38,407 nt of DNA from Sulfuricurvum sp. (GCF_028712165.1 NZ_JAQTQR010000021.1:1-38407); one strand, 5' to 3'; shown: positions 16,209 through 25,457, counted from the first letter of the stretch. The notes: generated by a model not told the origin, from the sequence alone. A program made the numbers and translations.

Positions 16209-17810
16209 TTATCCGTTTTTCATAATTAATTGAGAGACCATCTGACTCATGACATCATTTTCAATTATTATGTTGGTAATACCGAGTTCGGATATGATGT
16301 TTTTTTCATGTTGAGTATGCACTTTTACAATAATTTTTGAACTTTCAATAAACTGCTGTATTGTTTGACACACATGATAAAGTTTGGCTGGGTTGTCTAT
16401 GGCGACTATGACATACTTCGCCAATTGTATATTTGCTTTTTTTAACACCTCTTTTTTCAATACATTCCCGAAAATGGCCGGTTCCCCCATTTTCTGTATT
16501 GTATGGTACGTATTGATATTATTCTCAATAGCCAGATAAAATTCCCCTTTTTCTTTAAGTGCCAAAGCGACATTACGACCAAATTCTCCAAATCCCAGAA
16601 TAACGGTGTGATCTTTCAATGTATCCGAATCTATAGGATAATCGGTTTGATCATCCTCCTGTTTTAAGAACGTATCCGTCAAGGGAGTTAAATACTTCAA
16701 AATGAGCGGAGTTATAATCATGGATAAAACGATCGTCGCAATCAATATTTGACCGTACGGCGGGACAATAAGTTCATTTGAACGTGCCAACTCCAAAATT
16801 GCCAATGAGAACTCCCCGATCTGTACAAGACTGAGAGCGGTTTTCAGACTTACTCTTTTACTTTCGTTAATTCGGATTAATCCATAAATGATGATGAACT
16901 TCAACACCATAACAGCCAACAGCAACATCATAATAATATGCAGTTTCGAAATCAAAAGGAAAAAATCGATTTGCATCCCGACGGTGATAAAAAAGATACC
17001 GAGCAGCAGGTCTCTAAAAGGTATCAAATCTGCTTCCGCCTGATGTTTGTATCTTGTTTCGGCGATTAGCATACCTGCAATAAAAGCACCCAATGAATAC
17101 GAAAATCCGAAGAAATGGGCAATATAGGATGCCCCTATCGCCAAGAACAGAACACTTCCGACAAAAAGCTCATCCGAATTTGTTTTGAGAATCTGGGTTA
17201 GAAAAGGCTCCAGTATATACTTTCCGAATATCCACAAAAATGCCAATAATGCCGCTGCACTGATCACCATATTTTGCAGTGCCGAAGAGATATCATTCGT
17301 ACTGCTGCTCATAAAACCGATAATAAGCAAAATAGGGATAACGGCAATATCCTGCATAATCAATATTCCGAGTGATCTCTGCCCATGCCTGCGGTTTATC
17401 TCGCCGCTTTCATTGAGCAGTTTGAGTACGATAGCAGTTGACGAGAGAGCTATAACAAGTGAGATAATGATGGAAGATCGAAGCTCTATATGTGCACTAT
17501 AATAGGTGAGTAAAAACACTACCGAAGATGTCAGAAAAATTTGGAGTGTACCGGTGATGAATACCTCATATTTCATTCGCTTTAAATGCGCCAATGAAAA
17601 TTCCAATCCGATAGTAAACATCAAAAAGACAACACCGAATTCGGCTATTTCTTTTAATTCGTAATTACGTACGGCATCATGCAAATCAAATAGATAGGCG
17701 ATGATCGTTCCGGTAAAAATATATCCGATGATAGTGGGTAAATAAATTTTTCTGAGAAAAATATTCGTCAATAAGGACAATAAGAGTGTTGTTACGATAA
17801 TACTTAACAC
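16209..17810 (-). CDS. Kef-type cation:proton antiporter with RCK/TrkA-N domain
   Basis: A 533-residue CPA2-family membrane protein. About 12 helices occupy residues 1-380, with the sodium/proton exchanger signatures FGVVFLMFTIGLEFSL and GAFIAGMLIAET. A cytoplasmic TrkA-N (RCK) nucleotide-binding domain follows from about residue 395, with the Rossmann glycines in VILGFGEFGRN. No TrkA-C domain is evident after it. Relatives exchange K+ or Na+ for H+ and are gated by nucleotide or glutathione adducts. The start is a GTG at 17810 with AGGAG before it. It stands alone, convergent with the MFS gene and 72 bases downstream of the ABC export operon. It is KefB/RosB-like; the exact ion is not determined. 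Confidence 0.88.
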   Translation of the reverse strand: MLSIIVTTLLLSLLTNIFLRKIYLPTIIGYIFTGTIIAYLFDLHDAVRNYELKEIAEFGVVFLMFTIGLEFSLAHLKRMKYEVFITGTLQIFLTSSVVFLLTYYSAHIELRSSIIISLVIALSSTAIVLKLLNESGEINRRHGQRSLGILIMQDIAVIPILLIIGFMSSSTNDISSALQNMVISAAALLAFLWIFGKYILEPFLTQILKTNSDELFVGSVLFLAIGASYIAHFFGFSYSLGAFIAGMLIAETRYKHQAEADLIPFRDLLLGIFFITVGMQIDFFLLISKLHIIMMLLLAVMVLKFIIIYGLIRINESKRVSLKTALSLVQIGEFSLAILELARSNELIVPPYGQILIATIVLSMIITPLILKYLTPLTDTFLKQEDDQTDYPIDSDTLKDHTVILGFGEFGRNVALALKEKGEFYLAIENNINTYHTIQKMGEPAIFGNVLKKEVLKKANIQLAKYVIVAIDNPAKLYHVCQTIQQFIESSKIIVKVHTQHEKNIISELGITNIIIENDVMSQMVSQLIMKNG

Positions 17811-17882
17811 ACTTTTACCGCTCCTTTATATTTTGATTGATTGTAACGCAAAAGGCTTAAAGAGTATCACCGCACCTAGTTC

Positions 17883-18965
17883 TCAGAACAATCGCCCTAT
17901 TTTTCGAAAACCGATCCAATACATCACTCCTCCCACCGCGATAACACCGAGAAAATAAGGCCACAGATCGATCCACTCCGTTCCGCGATAAAAAATACTC
18001 TCACTCCCTTCGATGTAATAACGCAAAGGGGAGATAAAGGATACATACTGCAATACCGGATGCATGGCATAGATGGGTGTCCATGCACCGCTCAAAAAGA
18101 TCAGCGGCATCATAATGACGATAGAGAGCTGTGCGACCTGCATCACATCACGGGCGATCGCCGCGATAAACAGACCGATTCCCGAACCGGCAAAAACAAA
18201 GAAAAAGCTCAACAGTAAAAAAGCACTGAGCGAACCGTTCACCGGTACATTGAATATCCCCAATACGACGAATCCCAAAGAGATCACAATACCGGTCATT
18301 ACAACGATGATCTGCGAAAACGATTTAGCCAGAATGATAACCTTCGGATTCACAGGCATAAGGAGCATTAAATCCCATGTTCCCTGCTCTTTTTCACGCA
18401 CAAAGACCACCGCGGTCAGTATAATAGAGAGCATGGTTATAATAGAAAGCAATTCGGTAAGTGCCATAAAGGTATGGTTGTCGGCATTTTGATTGAATAG
18501 TTTGTGAGTAACGATATCGACGGGAATATTTATTTTTGAGATATCCAAAATGATATGCTGCAGGTAGTTTAGTGTGGTATAGGCCTGGGATGCCGCTGTA
18601 GCATCCATCAATATATCGAGTTGTGCCCTTTTGTTTTGTCGCCATTTTTTTTCAAAATCTTCATCAAAGACGATTCCGACAATGATCTCCTTATCGAAAA
18701 TCGCTCGGCTGAGTTCACTTTGACTGTTAAATCGGCGCGGTGCAAGAAATTCGGGGCCGTGCAAATGGGTCAGAATCTTTTGGCTCAACCCCCCTGCTGT
18801 ACCGTCTACATACCCTACGGCTACGTTTCGGGGATTGATCTCGATTCCGCTTCCCGCGATGTATACCTCGACGCTGAACATATACAACACGACCAATACA
18901 AGCTGCCATGAGCGTATAAAACCGATTAGCTCTTTTCCGACGATTGACCAGAATATACGGATCAT
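17883..18965 (-). CDS. ABC-2 type permease, YbhR-like
   Basis: A 360-residue inner-membrane ABC-2 permease. One helix is at about residues 20-40, a large extracytoplasmic domain follows to about 170, and five more helices come after. The hallmark EKEQGTWDLMLLMPVNPKVI lies just after the second helix and the LSGAWTPIYAMHPVLQYVSF segment near the end. This is the YbhR/YhhJ class of drug or lipid exporters. It overlaps the preceding permease gene by four bases (ATGA) and is the last gene of the minus-strand pump operon. The two permeases would form a heterodimer driven by the double ATPase. Confidence 0.87.
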   Translation of the reverse strand: MIRIFWSIVGKELIGFIRSWQLVLVVLYMFSVEVYIAGSGIEINPRNVAVGYVDGTAGGLSQKILTHLHGPEFLAPRRFNSQSELSRAIFDKEIIVGIVFDEDFEKKWRQNKRAQLDILMDATAASQAYTTLNYLQHIILDISKINIPVDIVTHKLFNQNADNHTFMALTELLSIITMLSIILTAVVFVREKEQGTWDLMLLMPVNPKVIILAKSFSQIIVVMTGIVISLGFVVLGIFNVPVNGSLSAFLLLSFFFVFAGSGIGLFIAAIARDVMQVAQLSIVIMMPLIFLSGAWTPIYAMHPVLQYVSFISPLRYYIEGSESIFYRGTEWIDLWPYFLGVIAVGGVMYWIGFRKIGRLF

Positions 18966-20074
18966 TTGATCTCCTTACGCAGCCATAGAGCCCCGAGACC
19001 CAGCAAAATCACCCCATACAATGCTAAAATCACTAAATAGAGCTGGGTTTTCTCTGACGCGAGACCTTCACCGACCAAAAAAACATCGTAGAGGATATGG
19101 TTGTAATACATCACCGGAAAAACATGGGCTTCATAACGTGACATCCCGACCATCGAGGATATCGGCATGATGATACCCGAATACATAAATCCCGGAATAA
19201 TCGTTACCATAACGGTCAATACTACGGCGACAATCTGGGTTTTGGTTATAACTGAAATCAAAATTCCAATCGAAATACTGACGAGAATATAAAATTCAGA
19301 AGCCACCCAATAAAGCCAGAAACTCCCCCGAAACGGAACTTCAAAAAGATACAGAGCCCACAATAAAAGGATAAAAATATTAAGCGAATGGAGTAAAAAA
19401 ACCGGTATAAGTTTGGCGGCTATAAACTCCGCTTTTGTAAGAGGAGAGGCATAAAAATTAAAAATTGTCCCCCTCTCTTTCTCTTTAACGATGAGCAGTG
19501 CGGCAATAATTGCCGGGGCGACGAGCAAAACCAATCCGATCAGCCCTGGGACAATCGCGTCTTCATCCCGCATAGCTTGATTAAAGAGAGTTCGCTGATT
19601 GATCACGATTGAGCCATTCGTCGCATTGGGAATCAAACCTGACGCCGCATTGAGGATCACCCCCTGCACATAGCTCTCCATCGTCGAACCGCGGCTCGGA
19701 AATGCCGCATCGACATAGATACCGATTTGTGTCGTTTGACCTTTCAAAAGGCGTTTTTCAAAGGCTGCCGGGATAATAATAATCGCATCGCTTTGAGCTT
19801 GTTTAATCTTTCTCAGCGCCTCGCCTTCATCCATAAAGGTTGTTGTCGCATCAAAATATTTGGAGTGTTCAAATTTACTCGTCAACAGATTGGAGAGATG
19901 GCTTTGATCGTTATCGATAATCGCGATCCTCGCATGAGTTACCTCCATCCGTATCCCATATCCGAACAACAGCAAAAGCATCGTCGGCAAAAGATAGACC
20001 ATGATGATCAAACGAGAACGTACAAGTTCGTTCATTTCTTTTAGGATATAAGCTTTGAGTATCCCTATTCTCAT
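18962..20074 (-). CDS. ABC-2 type permease, YbhS-like
   Basis: A 370-residue ABC-2 permease with the same layout as its downstream neighbour: helix 1 near residues 22-42, an extracytoplasmic domain, then EKERGTIFNFYASPLTKAEFI followed by the remaining helices. The PGFMYSGIIMPISSM segment is characteristic of the YbhS/YhiH group. Its ATG overlaps the ATPase stop by four bases and its own stop overlaps the next start by four, so all three pump genes are translationally coupled. It forms the membrane channel with the YbhR-like partner. The substrate is unknown. Confidence 0.87.
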   Translation of the reverse strand: MRIGILKAYILKEMNELVRSRLIIMVYLLPTMLLLLFGYGIRMEVTHARIAIIDNDQSHLSNLLTSKFEHSKYFDATTTFMDEGEALRKIKQAQSDAIIIIPAAFEKRLLKGQTTQIGIYVDAAFPSRGSTMESYVQGVILNAASGLIPNATNGSIVINQRTLFNQAMRDEDAIVPGLIGLVLLVAPAIIAALLIVKEKERGTIFNFYASPLTKAEFIAAKLIPVFLLHSLNIFILLLWALYLFEVPFRGSFWLYWVASEFYILVSISIGILISVITKTQIVAVVLTVMVTIIPGFMYSGIIMPISSMVGMSRYEAHVFPVMYYNHILYDVFLVGEGLASEKTQLYLVILALYGVILLGLGALWLRKEIK

Positions 20075-21696
20075 CGGTAATACTCCAAAAAGATCTCTTC
20101 AAACGTTTGTGCATTCGGGTGCGCCGTATAGAGGTTGGCAATCGTGTCGTCTGCAACTTTTTGCCCCTCACGCATGAGGACAATCCGATCGCAAAATTCC
20201 GCTTCGCTCATATAGTGTGTTGTAATCAAAATCGCAATTTTCCATTTCTCTTTCAAGGCCACCAACAACTGCCAAAACTGAGCACGCGCTATCGCATCGA
20301 CCCCCGATGTCGGCTCATCCAAAAACAATATGACCGGTTCATGCAGCAGTGCGGCGGCAAGCGAAAATCGCTGATTTATCCCCAAAGGAAGTTCAGTAGG
20401 GATAGCATCCATATACTCCTCAAATCCGAGCTCTGCCGCATAACGAGCGATTCGTTTTATCGCTGTATCCATCGGTATTTGGTGCATTAAAGCAAAATAG
20501 AGGAGATTTTCTCGTACCGTCATATCGTTATAGAGGGCAAAATGCTGAGAGACATACCCAATGGAACTTTTAAGTGCCTGACGATCTTTGGCGGTTTCAA
20601 TCCGTTTTCCCAGCAAACTCAACTCTCCCCCGTCAATCGATAAAAGCCCCAAGAGCATTTTGATAAAAGTCGTTTTTCCGGCTCCGTTGGCACCCAGCAA
20701 TCCCAAGATCTCACCCCGATTAAGTCGGATATCAACATGCTCATTGGCAATAAAATCGCCAAAGACCTTCGTCAATCCAATAGCTTCCATTACAACCGAA
20801 GCAAAAGAGCTGTCTCCGTCACGAGGTGTAATTTCGACGGGTGGGAGAAGACGGTTTTTTTGAAGTGCGTTGACAAAAAACAGCGCTTCCAGCGTCGGGG
20901 AGATGTGTTCAGCCTCAAGAGGCTCCAGCGAATAGGTCGTATCCAAAGTACTCATCGAATGAAGATTCGCAGAAGGGGTTAATACATACGTCATCTCCCG
21001 CACCGATTCAATCAACTCTTTCGCACTCCCCTGTGCGATGATCTCTCCGCTATCAAACAGCAATACCCGATCCATTTGCGCCGCTTCTTGCATATACGCT
21101 GTACTCACCAGAACAATGGTCCCCTCATCACGGCGTATCTGATCGAGAATTTTCCATAACTCAATCCGACTCAGAGGATCGACACCCGTAGTCGGTTCAT
21201 CCAAAATCAGCAATTTCGGACGATGAAGAAGCGTACAAATCAGTGAGAGTTTCTGCATCATCCCGCCGCTCAGGTTTCCGGCTCTTCGGTCAACAAATTT
21301 ATCCAAACCTGCCATACGAAGCAGCCTGCTTTTGTACTCATTGAAGCGATCATCCTGAGTGATATTCCGAATATTGGCAAAAAACCTGAGATGTTCACCG
21401 ACTGTGAGCAGATCATACAGAACCAATCCTATCCCCTGAGGCATAAGTCCTATCTGAGATTTTAGCTTTTCGGCTTCGGAAGGTGAATGGTAAACACTGT
21501 TTTGAAACGTAATTTGCCCCTCAAATCGGATGACTCCCGCAATAGCATGGATCAATGAACTCTTTCCGGCACCATCAGCACCGATAAAGCCGATTATCTC
21601 ACCTTCATTAACGTTTAGAGTGGCTTCTTTGATCGCAATACGTTTGTTATGAGTGACACTTACCCTATCAATCTTCAGCATTCCCATCATTTGCAT
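20071..21696 (-). CDS. Double ABC-transporter ATPase, YbhF-like
   Basis: A 541-residue cytoplasmic protein made of two ATP-binding cassettes. Cassette 1 (about residues 6-235) has Walker A GADGAGKSS, signature LSGGMMQK and Walker B LLILDEPTTGVDP. Cassette 2 (about 295-540) has Walker A GANGAGKTT, Walker B ILFLDEPTSGVDA, and a degenerate signature LPLGINQ, as in E. coli YbhF. A linker of about 60 residues joins them. It powers the two ABC-2 permeases encoded directly after it. The ATG at 21696 has in-frame ATG alternatives at 21687 and 21681. The gene starts 5 bases after the HlyD-type adaptor gene ends. Confidence 0.88.
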   Translation of the reverse strand: MQMMGMLKIDRVSVTHNKRIAIKEATLNVNEGEIIGFIGADGAGKSSLIHAIAGVIRFEGQITFQNSVYHSPSEAEKLKSQIGLMPQGIGLVLYDLLTVGEHLRFFANIRNITQDDRFNEYKSRLLRMAGLDKFVDRRAGNLSGGMMQKLSLICTLLHRPKLLILDEPTTGVDPLSRIELWKILDQIRRDEGTIVLVSTAYMQEAAQMDRVLLFDSGEIIAQGSAKELIESVREMTYVLTPSANLHSMSTLDTTYSLEPLEAEHISPTLEALFFVNALQKNRLLPPVEITPRDGDSSFASVVMEAIGLTKVFGDFIANEHVDIRLNRGEILGLLGANGAGKTTFIKMLLGLLSIDGGELSLLGKRIETAKDRQALKSSIGYVSQHFALYNDMTVRENLLYFALMHQIPMDTAIKRIARYAAELGFEEYMDAIPTELPLGINQRFSLAAALLHEPVILFLDEPTSGVDAIARAQFWQLLVALKEKWKIAILITTHYMSEAEFCDRIVLMREGQKVADDTIANLYTAHPNAQTFEEIFLEYYR

Positions 21697-21701
21697 CCGT
21701 T

Positions 21702-22859
21702 TTACTCGGGTACTGCATGCAAGCTCGTAGGCAGCCCTTTACCATCCAATGAGATAACTCCTATTGCCGGAATTCCTAATTTCAAAAGAGGATCTACTTT
21801 CAGAGGCTGCAGGTGTACGGCGAAAACCCGCTGGATACGATCACTCGCTACGCTCACCTCTTTAGGGGTAAATTCTGCTTTTTGCTCTATCCGAACCACT
21901 TTGGCCTCAATCGCTCGATCAGGGGCGGAATCCAAAAAGATTACGGCCGGGTCACCGATTTTAATTTTCCCGTTTTGCAGCGTGTCGACAAAAATTTTCA
22001 GATAAAGACTTTTAGGATCAATCAAGGTCGCAACCGCCATTCCCGAACCGATAACTTCACCGTTATTTGCAATTTTTTCCATAACAAACCCATCTACGGG
22101 AGAACGGAGTTCCATTTCAGACAGGACAGCACTCATCTGTGTTTGAGAAGCCTTCAAAGCTTTTATCCCAGATTCCGAGGCTTTGATCCCCTCACGCAAA
22201 GCGGCAATTTTCTGCTGTGCTGCGGATGCTTCAATCTGATCGCTTTGTGTTATCTCGATAGCACTATTGAGCTGCTCACGTTTGTCCATTAACGAGGAGA
22301 GCTGATCTTTATCACTTTGAAGTTTCAACTTAGCCATTTCCAGCTGATGTTTTTCAATCAGACGATTGGTAAAAAGATTATTCAAGCGCTCAGTATCCCG
22401 CTGATCTTGGGATACAACACTTTTTTGAGTATTGATCATTTTATCGAGCTCATCTCGCTGAGCATTTTTGATAGAGTTGTTTGCTTTGGCCTTAACCAGA
22501 GATTCCGGGATACTTTTTTGCGCGATTGATAGTTCGATCTCTCTTGCGGTGAGTTGCTGAGTCTGGGCTTCTATCTGCGCATCGATTTGAGCTTTTTGGG
22601 CTTTTTGTTCTTCACTGTCGATGATTGCGATAATGGAGCCTTTTTGAATCGCTTCACCCTCTGAAATATCCATTTTAGCAATACGCCCGGGATATTTTGC
22701 ATTCATATTAATCAAATCGCCATCGATTCGTCCGCTCCCCTGCACCAGATTATCCGGCAGCACTTTTGTATGAAGTTTAAAGTAGATCAGCAAAACAGCA
22801 AAAGCAAAAAGGGCTGCAACCGCAACTCCCAGCCAATATTTTTTAGCAATCTGCAGCAT
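21702..22859 (-). CDS. HlyD-family periplasmic adaptor
   Basis: A membrane fusion protein of about 385 residues. A single N-terminal membrane helix (WLGVAVAALFAFAVLLIYF) is followed by a lipoyl half (NMNAKYPGRIAKMDISEGEAI), a long coiled-coil hairpin (about residues 75-225, rich in Gln, Lys and Glu) and the second lipoyl half (MELRSPVDGFVMEKIANNGEVI). It links the inner-membrane ABC pump to an outer-membrane TolC channel. I prefer the ATG at 22859; an in-frame GTG at 22871 overlaps the only GGAG and has no ribosome-binding site of its own. It is the first gene of the minus-strand pump operon and is divergent from the TolC-type gene. Confidence 0.87.
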   Translation of the reverse strand: MLQIAKKYWLGVAVAALFAFAVLLIYFKLHTKVLPDNLVQGSGRIDGDLINMNAKYPGRIAKMDISEGEAIQKGSIIAIIDSEEQKAQKAQIDAQIEAQTQQLTAREIELSIAQKSIPESLVKAKANNSIKNAQRDELDKMINTQKSVVSQDQRDTERLNNLFTNRLIEKHQLEMAKLKLQSDKDQLSSLMDKREQLNSAIEITQSDQIEASAAQQKIAALREGIKASESGIKALKASQTQMSAVLSEMELRSPVDGFVMEKIANNGEVIGSGMAVATLIDPKSLYLKIFVDTLQNGKIKIGDPAVIFLDSAPDRAIEAKVVRIEQKAEFTPKEVSVASDRIQRVFAVHLQPLKVDPLLKLGIPAIGVISLDGKGLPTSLHAVPE

Positions 22860-23017
22860 ACTATCCGTCACTCCAATTCATTATTTTTCATATTACAGTT
22901 TATTGTAGCTATACTATATTCTTCTTCCTTAACTAAGAATGAATTAATTTTTTCACGAATACAATTGAGACAAAATGATCTTCTCTTTTTTGCAGTCAAA
23001 CTATACAAGGATCTCGT

Positions 23018-24313
23018 GTGAAACGGTTGCTTACTTTTATTTTTCCAACATTGATATGGGCGCAGAGCTATCCGGAGGTAATTTCCGGTCTGGATCATTC
23101 CCTGATGATTCAAAGCGCACAGCAGTTAGAGACAGCCGCTTTAGAGAGTTTCCGTGCTGCGGAGGGGAAAAATTTGCCGACGTTGGATGCCAGTGTCAGT
23201 GCTATTAAATTCCAAGAGACTCCTACCGTCACATTTGGATCGGTAAAACTTCCGATGGGAACCAAAAACCATACGGAAGGCTCACTTACACTGACCTACC
23301 CCCTCTTCAGCGGTTTTGCCATCAGTTCCTCTATCGAAAAGTCAAAATTCTCCCATGAAAAAGCTGTATTGGAAGTTGCCGACCTCAAACGAAATCTCTA
23401 TGTCAATGCAACGAAACTTTACAGTGCCGTTGCCGCTGCCGATGAGATTATCGCAGCACAGGAAGAGGCGAAAATCGCGATCGCTGAATCGTATGCTAAA
23501 GCCAAAGGACTTTACGACAACGGTATGTTAGCCCCCGCAGAGCTGTATGCCATAGAAGCCAAAATATTTGAGATCGATGCACAGATAACAGAGAGTCAAA
23601 ACCGTAAATCGCAGGCCCTCAATCAGCTCTCCTATCTCACCGGAGAAAAAATCCTCTCGGCGCATATCCCTGCAACTACACTCCCGGTGATAGAAGAAAA
23701 CGACATGATCACCATTGCATTATCGCAGCGTGAAGACATTCTCGCATTGGCAAAGTCTATGGATATGGCGCAAAGTGATATTAGGATTGCCCAAAGCCGC
23801 TACTATCCGAGTGTAGCTCTTATCGGAAGTCTCAAAGGTCAGGGAGATTCGTTGGAATTTGACGGTGATGGCTACACCAACGGCAACAAAAGCTATGCCG
23901 GAGTCGCCGCTTCGTGGAATCTTTTCAGCGGTTTTAGCGACATACATACAACCGAAGCGGCAAAAGCGGCTAAGCTTGCATCTTCACTCACACTGGATGA
24001 TTATAAAAAGCGGATTATTACCGAAATCGACAACGCCTATCTGGATATTCATGCCACCCAAAGCAAACTGAAAAGTGCGCGGATGCAGGTAAAAGCATCC
24101 GGTGAATATGCCAAACTCACTCGCGGTCGTTTTGAGAACCAGCTTGCCGGTGCCGATGAACTCAGCCGATCGATTGCGGATCTCGCTTCCGCTAAAGCCA
24201 AAACAGCAAATCTGCAGAGCGAACTGTTTAATCAAACTGCCGTTCTATGGCTTGAGGGGGGATTGGACGCATTTCAAGACAAAGTAATCGGGACATTCCA
24301 TATCAATCCATAA
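23018..24313 (+). CDS. TolC-family outer-membrane efflux protein
   Basis: A 431-residue outer-membrane channel protein. A short signal peptide ends near residue 16 (IWA). The body has two structural repeats with the family patterns LDASVSAIKF, LTYPLFSGFAISS, then RYYPSVALIGSL and ASWNLFSGFSDIHTTEAAKA, and long helices such as AEELYAIEAKI-like stretches. The start is a GTG at 23018 with AAGGA 6 bases before it. It is divergent from the HlyD-type adaptor over a 146-base (or slightly longer) gap, so adaptor, ABC pump and channel are all encoded at this locus. It would form the outer-membrane exit of that pump. Confidence 0.88.
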   Translation: MKRLLTFIFPTLIWAQSYPEVISGLDHSLMIQSAQQLETAALESFRAAEGKNLPTLDASVSAIKFQETPTVTFGSVKLPMGTKNHTEGSLTLTYPLFSGFAISSSIEKSKFSHEKAVLEVADLKRNLYVNATKLYSAVAAADEIIAAQEEAKIAIAESYAKAKGLYDNGMLAPAELYAIEAKIFEIDAQITESQNRKSQALNQLSYLTGEKILSAHIPATTLPVIEENDMITIALSQREDILALAKSMDMAQSDIRIAQSRYYPSVALIGSLKGQGDSLEFDGDGYTNGNKSYAGVAASWNLFSGFSDIHTTEAAKAAKLASSLTLDDYKKRIITEIDNAYLDIHATQSKLKSARMQVKASGEYAKLTRGRFENQLAGADELSRSIADLASAKAKTANLQSELFNQTAVLWLEGGLDAFQDKVIGTFHINP

Positions 24314-24317
24314 CCGG

Positions 24318-24725
24318 TTATTTGAATGTAACTCCGCTGTATCGATCATATACCCACTCTGCCACAGCTTGACGCTCTTTTTCGGAGAGTTTCCCTTTGA
24401 GCGAAGGCATAATCCCGAATTTTTCGATCGCCATCGGATGACACATACTGTATTGAACACTCGGGTTTTGAATGTAGTCTTTGATAAATGCGACAATTAC
24501 CCGCCGTTTAACATCGTTGTCATCATCAGCGATAATGACATTTTCTTTGAGACGATTTGAAACTTCGACCATAGGAGGAGCTTTGAGAGTGGCTAGATGT
24601 TTCATGACTTCTTGTTTCTCCATCATCTCAACATGGCACTTCATACAGTTTTTTTGATACACACGGTATCCGTCCGCTCCCCATAGTGTATATCCTGCTA
24701 ATACTAATATCCATAATAATTTCAT
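24318..24725 (-). CDS. Small periplasmic monoheme cytochrome c
   Basis: A 135-residue exported cytochrome. The signal peptide is about residues 1-17 (ending LWGA). The haem site is CMKCH (Cys27, Cys30, His31), and a methionine in KFGIMPSLKGKLSEKERQA is placed as in class I cytochromes, where it serves as the sixth ligand. The C-terminal helix is EWVYDRYSG. A DDDND acidic patch near residue 68 is unusual. The ATG overlaps the stop of the FmdE-like gene (ATGA), so the two are translationally coupled. It would act as an electron carrier in the periplasm; its redox partner is unknown. The gene runs convergent with the TolC-type gene, with only four bases between their stops. Confidence 0.85.
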   Translation of the reverse strand: MKLLWILVLAGYTLWGADGYRVYQKNCMKCHVEMMEKQEVMKHLATLKAPPMVEVSNRLKENVIIADDDNDVKRRVIVAFIKDYIQNPSVQYSMCHPMAIEKFGIMPSLKGKLSEKERQAVAEWVYDRYSGVTFK

Positions 24726-25345
24726 TTATTTTCTCCCTTTCCTTTTTTACACTGAATAAGTCGTTCATCATCGATAAAATCGATCAATAATTTTCGTACC
24801 CTCTCTTGCCAAAGTGTCCCGAATAAATCACATTCCTGTTTATCGGCTCTATTGGATAAAATAAGCGGGAGCAAGGTGCCCATCTGAGGATCAACTGCTA
24901 CGATGGAGGGATCATAGCTCAAAATAACACGCTCATTTGTATCGATACGTTCCAAAGCCATCTCACCTTCTATGACTGCATCATAACTAAGTAAATTGCG
25001 TCGATCAAATTTTTTCCCCAATCCGTGAAAACCGCCGCTTTCAGTTGCACCCGTAATCATTGAAGCAACATTTGCGACTACCCCGACGATGCCTTCTCCA
25101 AGTTTGCCCTTCATCAGCACTTTGATCTCACCCCGCACGGGTATCTCCTCTTCATACAACGATTTCAGCCCGGATCGTACCATCAAAAAGGCACCAGCAA
25201 CCGTAGGACACGAATGTCCTGCCAATTTCACCGTATCTTGATAGCTGTATTCCATCAGTCCGTTTTCTGCCGCACCTAACACTTCAGCCAACGGATCAAA
25301 CATGCGGATCGATGGTATAAGATTAAAAAAAGCAGGAGTATTCAT
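24722..25345 (-). CDS. FmdE-like protein of unknown function
   Basis: A 207-residue protein resembling the FmdE domain (formylmethanofuran dehydrogenase subunit E region). The core motif is LAGHSCPTVAGAFLM, where His44 and Cys46 match the FmdE metal-binding GHxCPG region, followed by GEGIVGVVANVASMITGA. No signal peptide or membrane helix is seen, so it is probably cytoplasmic. The C-terminal zinc-finger found in many FmdE proteins is absent; the single late Cys in KQECDLF does not make one. The ATG at 25345 has GGGA before it; an upstream start at 25417 would extend into the promoter. Methanofuran pathways are not expected in this phylum, so the function is open. It is coupled to the cytochrome c gene. 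Confidence 0.72.
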   Translation of the reverse strand: MNTPAFFNLIPSIRMFDPLAEVLGAAENGLMEYSYQDTVKLAGHSCPTVAGAFLMVRSGLKSLYEEEIPVRGEIKVLMKGKLGEGIVGVVANVASMITGATESGGFHGLGKKFDRRNLLSYDAVIEGEMALERIDTNERVILSYDPSIVAVDPQMGTLLPLILSNRADKQECDLFGTLWQERVRKLLIDFIDDERLIQCKKGKGENK

Positions 25346-25375
25346 ATTTTCCCTTCTATGTTTAAAAATTAACAG

Positions 25376-25381
25376 ATTATA
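25376..25381 (-). promoter_or_regulatory. -10 box of the FmdE-like/cytochrome c operon
   Basis: On the minus strand a perfect TATAAT spans 25381-25376, about 30 bases before the ATG. Its predicted start point is 25369. There is no -35 hexamer; instead an FNR/CRP-like palindrome is centred 41.5 bases upstream, the arrangement of class II activated promoters. Confidence 0.55.
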
Positions 25382-25398
25382 AACTCTTAGCAAACCAT

Positions 25399-25427
25399 TT
25401 GACTTGACCGAAATCAAGTGCTACACT
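25399..25427 (+). promoter_or_regulatory. Predicted promoter of the SulP/mini-thioredoxin operon
   Basis: TTGACT (25399-25404) is followed after exactly 17 bases by TACACT (25422-25427). The start codon lies 30 bases further on. The spacer contains an inverted repeat that looks like an FNR/CRP-family site. Confidence 0.55.
25404..25417. promoter_or_regulatory. FNR/CRP-family-like operator between divergent operons
   Basis: TTGAC-CGAA-ATCAA differs in one base from the FNR consensus TTGAT-N4-ATCAA, and it lies inside the perfect 6-base inverted repeat ACTTGA-N6-TCAAGT (25402-25419). It overlaps the -35 end of the rightward promoter and sits at -41.5 relative to the predicted leftward start. 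Binding by a Crp/Fnr regulator would thus activate the cytochrome operon and block the SulP operon. Confidence 0.5.
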
Positions 25428-25457
25428 TTCGCACACGTTATCCAAGGATGATCTCCG

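Noticed and set aside
24310-24321. Perfect palindrome ATAACCGGTTAT between TolC-type and cytochrome genes
   Set aside because: It has no loop or T-run and overlaps the cytochrome stop codon; a 12-base palindrome here may be chance.
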